From assembly GCF_001690705.1 (NCBI RefSeq), contig NZ_LZGK01000001.1:169103-233102 (forward strand): a DNA stretch of 64,000 bases, read 5' to 3'. The DNA comes from Gilliamella sp. wkB178 (GTDB lineage: Bacteria; Pseudomonadota; Gammaproteobacteria; Enterobacterales; Orbaceae). Under the pieces are notes generated by a model. The model was given only the letters and a program-made list of their open reading frames with translations. It searched no databases and was not told the DNA's origin. The position numbers and the translations under genes were made by a program. Of the stretch, positions 61,434 to 64,000 are shown piece after piece (within the stretch, counting starts at the first letter, position 1; every line of letters begins with the position of its first letter).

Positions 61434-62457
61434 AACCGAGCACCTCTACTTTAGTATTATGTTTTTCTAAAAATTGTATCGCTGATGCGGTACTTTTCGG
61501 TTTGCCTTTCATTTCAGCCAACATTAATCCAAATTTAACACCGCCGGCATAATCCATTTGTGCACTGATAATGTTGCTATCAATATCGAACTCTTTAGCA
61601 ATTTGTGATAATAATGGTAAATCAACGGATACCCCCGTAAACTCAAGACGCACTAAAGGATTAAGGCCCTCTTTATAATCAGGTGATAATTTTTCTAAAT
61701 AATCATCCGGAATGTTGAGGTGTAAAGTTGATTGAATAAATTGTCGAGCAATATCGGTTTCAGCGTGTGAGAACATTTCACCCACAGAAGCTTGTTCAAC
61801 TAATTGCCCATCACTGATGACCGCAACTTGGTCACAGATTTGTTTTACGACGTCCATTTCATGCGTAATTAATAAAATGGTAAGCCCTAATTTTTGGTTA
61901 ATATCCTTTAATAACGCTAAAATTGAACGAGTTGTTTCAGGATCTAGGGCACTGGTTGCTTCATCACAGAGTAATACTTTTGGGTCACTGGCTAATGCTC
62001 TAGCGATAGCAACACGTTGTTTTTGCCCACCAGATAAATTAGCCGGATAGACATTAGCTTTGTCAGTTAAACCAACTAAAGCAATAAGTTCATTTACTTT
62101 TTGTTTAATTGTAGCCTTAGGGGTTTTATTAAGCTCAAGTGGAAAGGCTATATTATCAAATACGGTACGTGAAGACAGAAGATTGAAGTGCTGAAAAATC
62201 ATACTTATTTTTCGGCGAACTTTAATTAATTGCCTGTTGGATAAATTAGTAATCTCTTGGCTATCAAAAAAAATCTTACCACTGGTTGGTTTTTCTAATA
62301 GATTAACACAGCGAATCAGTGTACTCTTTCCGGCTCCAGATTTACCAATAACACCATATATTTTACCTTTTGGAACATCAATTGAGATGTCTTTTAAAGC
62401 GTAAATTGGTGTCTTATTATGTTCAAATGTTTTCGAAATATGCTGTAATTGTATCAT
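61426..62457 (-). CDS. metN: Methionine ABC transporter ATP-binding protein MetN
   Basis: The 343-aa ATPase subunit. Walker A is GKSGAGKST, the signature LSGGQ, and Walker [13 protein letters not shown]. The H-loop is in [10 protein letters not shown], and a C-terminal NIL domain binds methionine for trans-inhibition ([31 protein letters not shown]). It is the first gene of metNIQ and is preceded by tandem MetJ boxes. Confidence 0.97.
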   Translation of the reverse strand: MIQLQHISKTFEHNKTPIYALKDISIDVPKGKIYGVIGKSGAGKSTLIRCVNLLEKPTSGKIFFDSQEITNLSNRQLIKVRRKISMIFQHFNLLSSRTVFDNIAFPLELNKTPKATIKQKVNELIALVGLTDKANVYPANLSGGQKQRVAIARALASDPKVLLCDEATSALDPETTRSILALLKDINQKLGLTILLITHEMDVVKQICDQVAVISDGQLVEQASVGEMFSHAETDIARQFIQSTLHLNIPDDYLEKLSPDYKEGLNPLVRLEFTGVSVDLPLLSQIAKEFDIDSNIISAQMDYAGGVKFGLMLAEMKGKPKSTASAIQFLEKHNTKVEVLGYA

Positions 62458-62493
62458 AATATATAAAATAAAAAATTTAATAGAGGAATATTA

Positions 62494-62509
62494 AGACGTC
62501 TAGACATCT
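62494..62509. promoter_or_regulatory. Tandem MetJ operator (met boxes)
   Basis: AGACGTCT (62494-62501) directly followed by AGACATCT (62502-62509); the consensus met box is AGACGTCT, repeated at 8-bp intervals. It lies 37 bp upstream of the metN start in the metN-gmhB divergent gap, implying MetJ-SAM repression of metNIQ. Confidence 0.93.
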
Positions 62510-62579
62510 AAGTCAATTAATATATGTTAACTAAAAATGGATCTTTATCCTATATTAATAAGGAGAGTAAGAGGTAAAA

Positions 62580-63122
62580 ATGAAACCAGCAATTTTTTTA
62601 GATCGAGATGGCACCATCAATATTGATTATAATTATGTGCATACAATCGATAAATTTCATTTTATTGATGGCGTAATTGACGCAATGCAGGAACTAAAAA
62701 AAATGGGATTTATGTTAGTTATAACGACTAATCAATCAGGTATTGCTCGAAATATATTTACTGAACAACAGTTTCATACTTTAACTGAATGGATGGATTG
62801 GTCGTTACAAGATCGCGGTGTTGATTTAGATGGTATTTATTATTGCCCTCATGATCCTTTGACCGATAATTGTGAATGTCGTAAACCTAATCCTGGTATG
62901 ATTCAAACTGCTGCCAAAGAGTTAAACATAGATATTGCTAATTCCTATATGGTAGGAGACAGAATATCAGATTTATTATCAGGCAAAAGAGCTGGTGTTA
63001 AAAAAACGGTGTTAGTAAAAACTGGTGATGCGGTAACTGAAGAAGCATTGGCACAAGCTGATTGGGTGATTGATAGTTTAGCGGATTTACCGAATAAGAT
63101 AAAAGAGAATAGAAATAACTAA
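62580..63122 (+). CDS. gmhB: D-glycero-beta-D-manno-heptose-1,7-bisphosphate 7-phosphatase
   Basis: GmhB makes heptose 1-phosphate for the LPS inner core. The 180-aa HAD phosphatase has motif I DRDGTIN, motif II TTNQSG, and a structural zinc site ([19 protein letters not shown]). Motif IV is in [17 protein letters not shown]. It is divergent from metN and precedes the rrn operon, the same order as in E. coli. It implies a heptose-containing LPS or LOS core. Confidence 0.97.
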   Translation: MKPAIFLDRDGTINIDYNYVHTIDKFHFIDGVIDAMQELKKMGFMLVITTNQSGIARNIFTEQQFHTLTEWMDWSLQDRGVDLDGIYYCPHDPLTDNCECRKPNPGMIQTAAKELNIDIANSYMVGDRISDLLSGKRAGVKKTVLVKTGDAVTEEALAQADWVIDSLADLPNKIKENRNN

Positions 63123-63236
63123 TCAAATTCTAAAAGGAAAATAACATTAATACTAAAGGAAAAAGTGGTAATTGGTTTATTTTTCAAACACCTTGAACAA
63201 AAAAAGCGCAAACAGCAATAAAAACGCAATAAACCC

Positions 63237-63264
63237 TTGCAGTAAATTTATAAGCCCCTATAAT
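63237..63264 (+). promoter_or_regulatory. rRNA promoter P1
   Basis: TTGCAG (63237-63242), 16-bp spacer, TATAAT (63259-63264), then a GCGC discriminator and CCACTGACACG, very close to E. coli rrn P1. The upstream ~50 bp is A-rich and may act as an UP element. The 471-bp gmhB-16S gap consists of this region, P2 and the leader. Confidence 0.92.
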
Positions 63265-63344
63265 GCGCATCCACTGACACGCAGTCATGAGTAATCAGAC
63301 AGTGGTGAGTTAGTGAAGAAGATCGAAATTTTAGAAAAAAGATC

Positions 63345-63373
63345 TTGACGAATAAGAAGGTGTGGCGTAGTAT
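63345..63373 (+). promoter_or_regulatory. rRNA promoter P2
   Basis: TTGACG (63345-63350), 17-bp spacer, TAGTAT (63368-63373), 108 bp downstream of P1. Confidence 0.8.
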
Positions 63374-63440
63374 ACGCAGCCCTTGAGACAGCAAACTGAA
63401 TCAGCCGAGAGGTTGAAGGAAGTTAAAGTAAAAGAAGCTG

Positions 63441-63456
63441 TCAGCTCTTTAAAAAT
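63441..63456 (+). promoter_or_regulatory. rrn leader antitermination site (boxA)
   Basis: GCTCTTTAAAAATTA-type boxA, followed by the conserved leader segment CAGACAATCTGTGTGGGCAC. It supports Nus-factor antitermination of the rRNA transcript. Confidence 0.8.
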
Positions 63457-63593
63457 TAAGAAACAGACAATCTGTGTGGGCACTTACGAGACGAAAAAAT
63501 TAAAGTCTACGGACTTAAAAAAATCAAGTCTTGATAAGTGACACTGAAGATTCATTTGAATATGTCAGAGACAGTTATTGAGCATCAAACTTT

Positions 63594-64000
<407 letters not shown>

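Overview
The window comes from a low-GC gammaproteobacterium. Gene content and order fit the Enterobacterales/Pasteurellales/Orbales neighbourhood: an E. coli-type fli locus with FlhDC, the rpsL-rpsG-fusA-tuf (str) cluster, and trmO-metQIN-gmhB-rrn in the same order as E. coli. The strong A+T bias, dmsABCD operon, TRAP sugar-acid cluster and reduced flagellin suggest a host- or gut-associated relative such as Orbaceae. That placement is inference; the partial 16S gene at the right edge would settle it. No tRNA, CRISPR array, prophage or insertion sequence was seen.

1-17.7 kb is a consolidated flagellar locus: motA (cut by the left edge), flhC, flhD, fliA and fliC on the minus strand; fliDST on plus; fliE on minus; then fliFGHIJK and fliLMNOPQR on plus. 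Near-consensus sigma-28 promoters precede fliC and fliD. The flagellin is a minimal D0/D1 type of 270 aa.

17.7-22.7 kb holds a zinc-ribbon YjdM protein and a small accessory module. A cupin and a methyltransferase are divergent from a Crp/Fnr-type regulator, and a TonB-dependent receptor follows. An identical 18-bp motif with FNR-like half-sites lies over the regulator's own start codon and upstream of the receptor. Good Fur boxes accompany both, so the module looks like an iron-responsive uptake or modification system with its own regulator.

22.8-28.7 kb is a catabolic cluster: LacI repressor, TRAP transporter (binding protein plus a fused QM permease), and a divergent SDR dehydrogenase with an RbsD/FucU-type mutarotase. 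The divergent promoter carries a perfect CRP box, several GTTAC/GTAAC and TAACGTTA palindromes and a consensus -10. The likely substrate is a sugar acid able to form pyranose anomers.

28.7-45 kb is housekeeping, all on minus: tuf, fusA, rpsG and rpsL behind a strong promoter; an AdeP-like purine permease; the YbaL antiporter; a YoaE-like TerC/CBS protein; and a tight parE-parC-djlA-trkH run. 45-50.8 kb has dmsABC with its chaperone dmsD, then ubiA. 50.9-58.7 kb has folP, ftsH, rlmE, yhbY, greA, an AsmA-like protein, and hslR-hslO. 58.9-64 kb has trmO, the MetJ-controlled metNIQ importer, gmhB, and an rrn operon with P1, P2, boxA and the first ~400 nt of 16S rRNA.

A 47-bp repeat occurs three times, each time just 3' of a gene (fliR, trkH, ubiA). 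It is not explained by any known feature and is one of the better candidates for an undescribed element.
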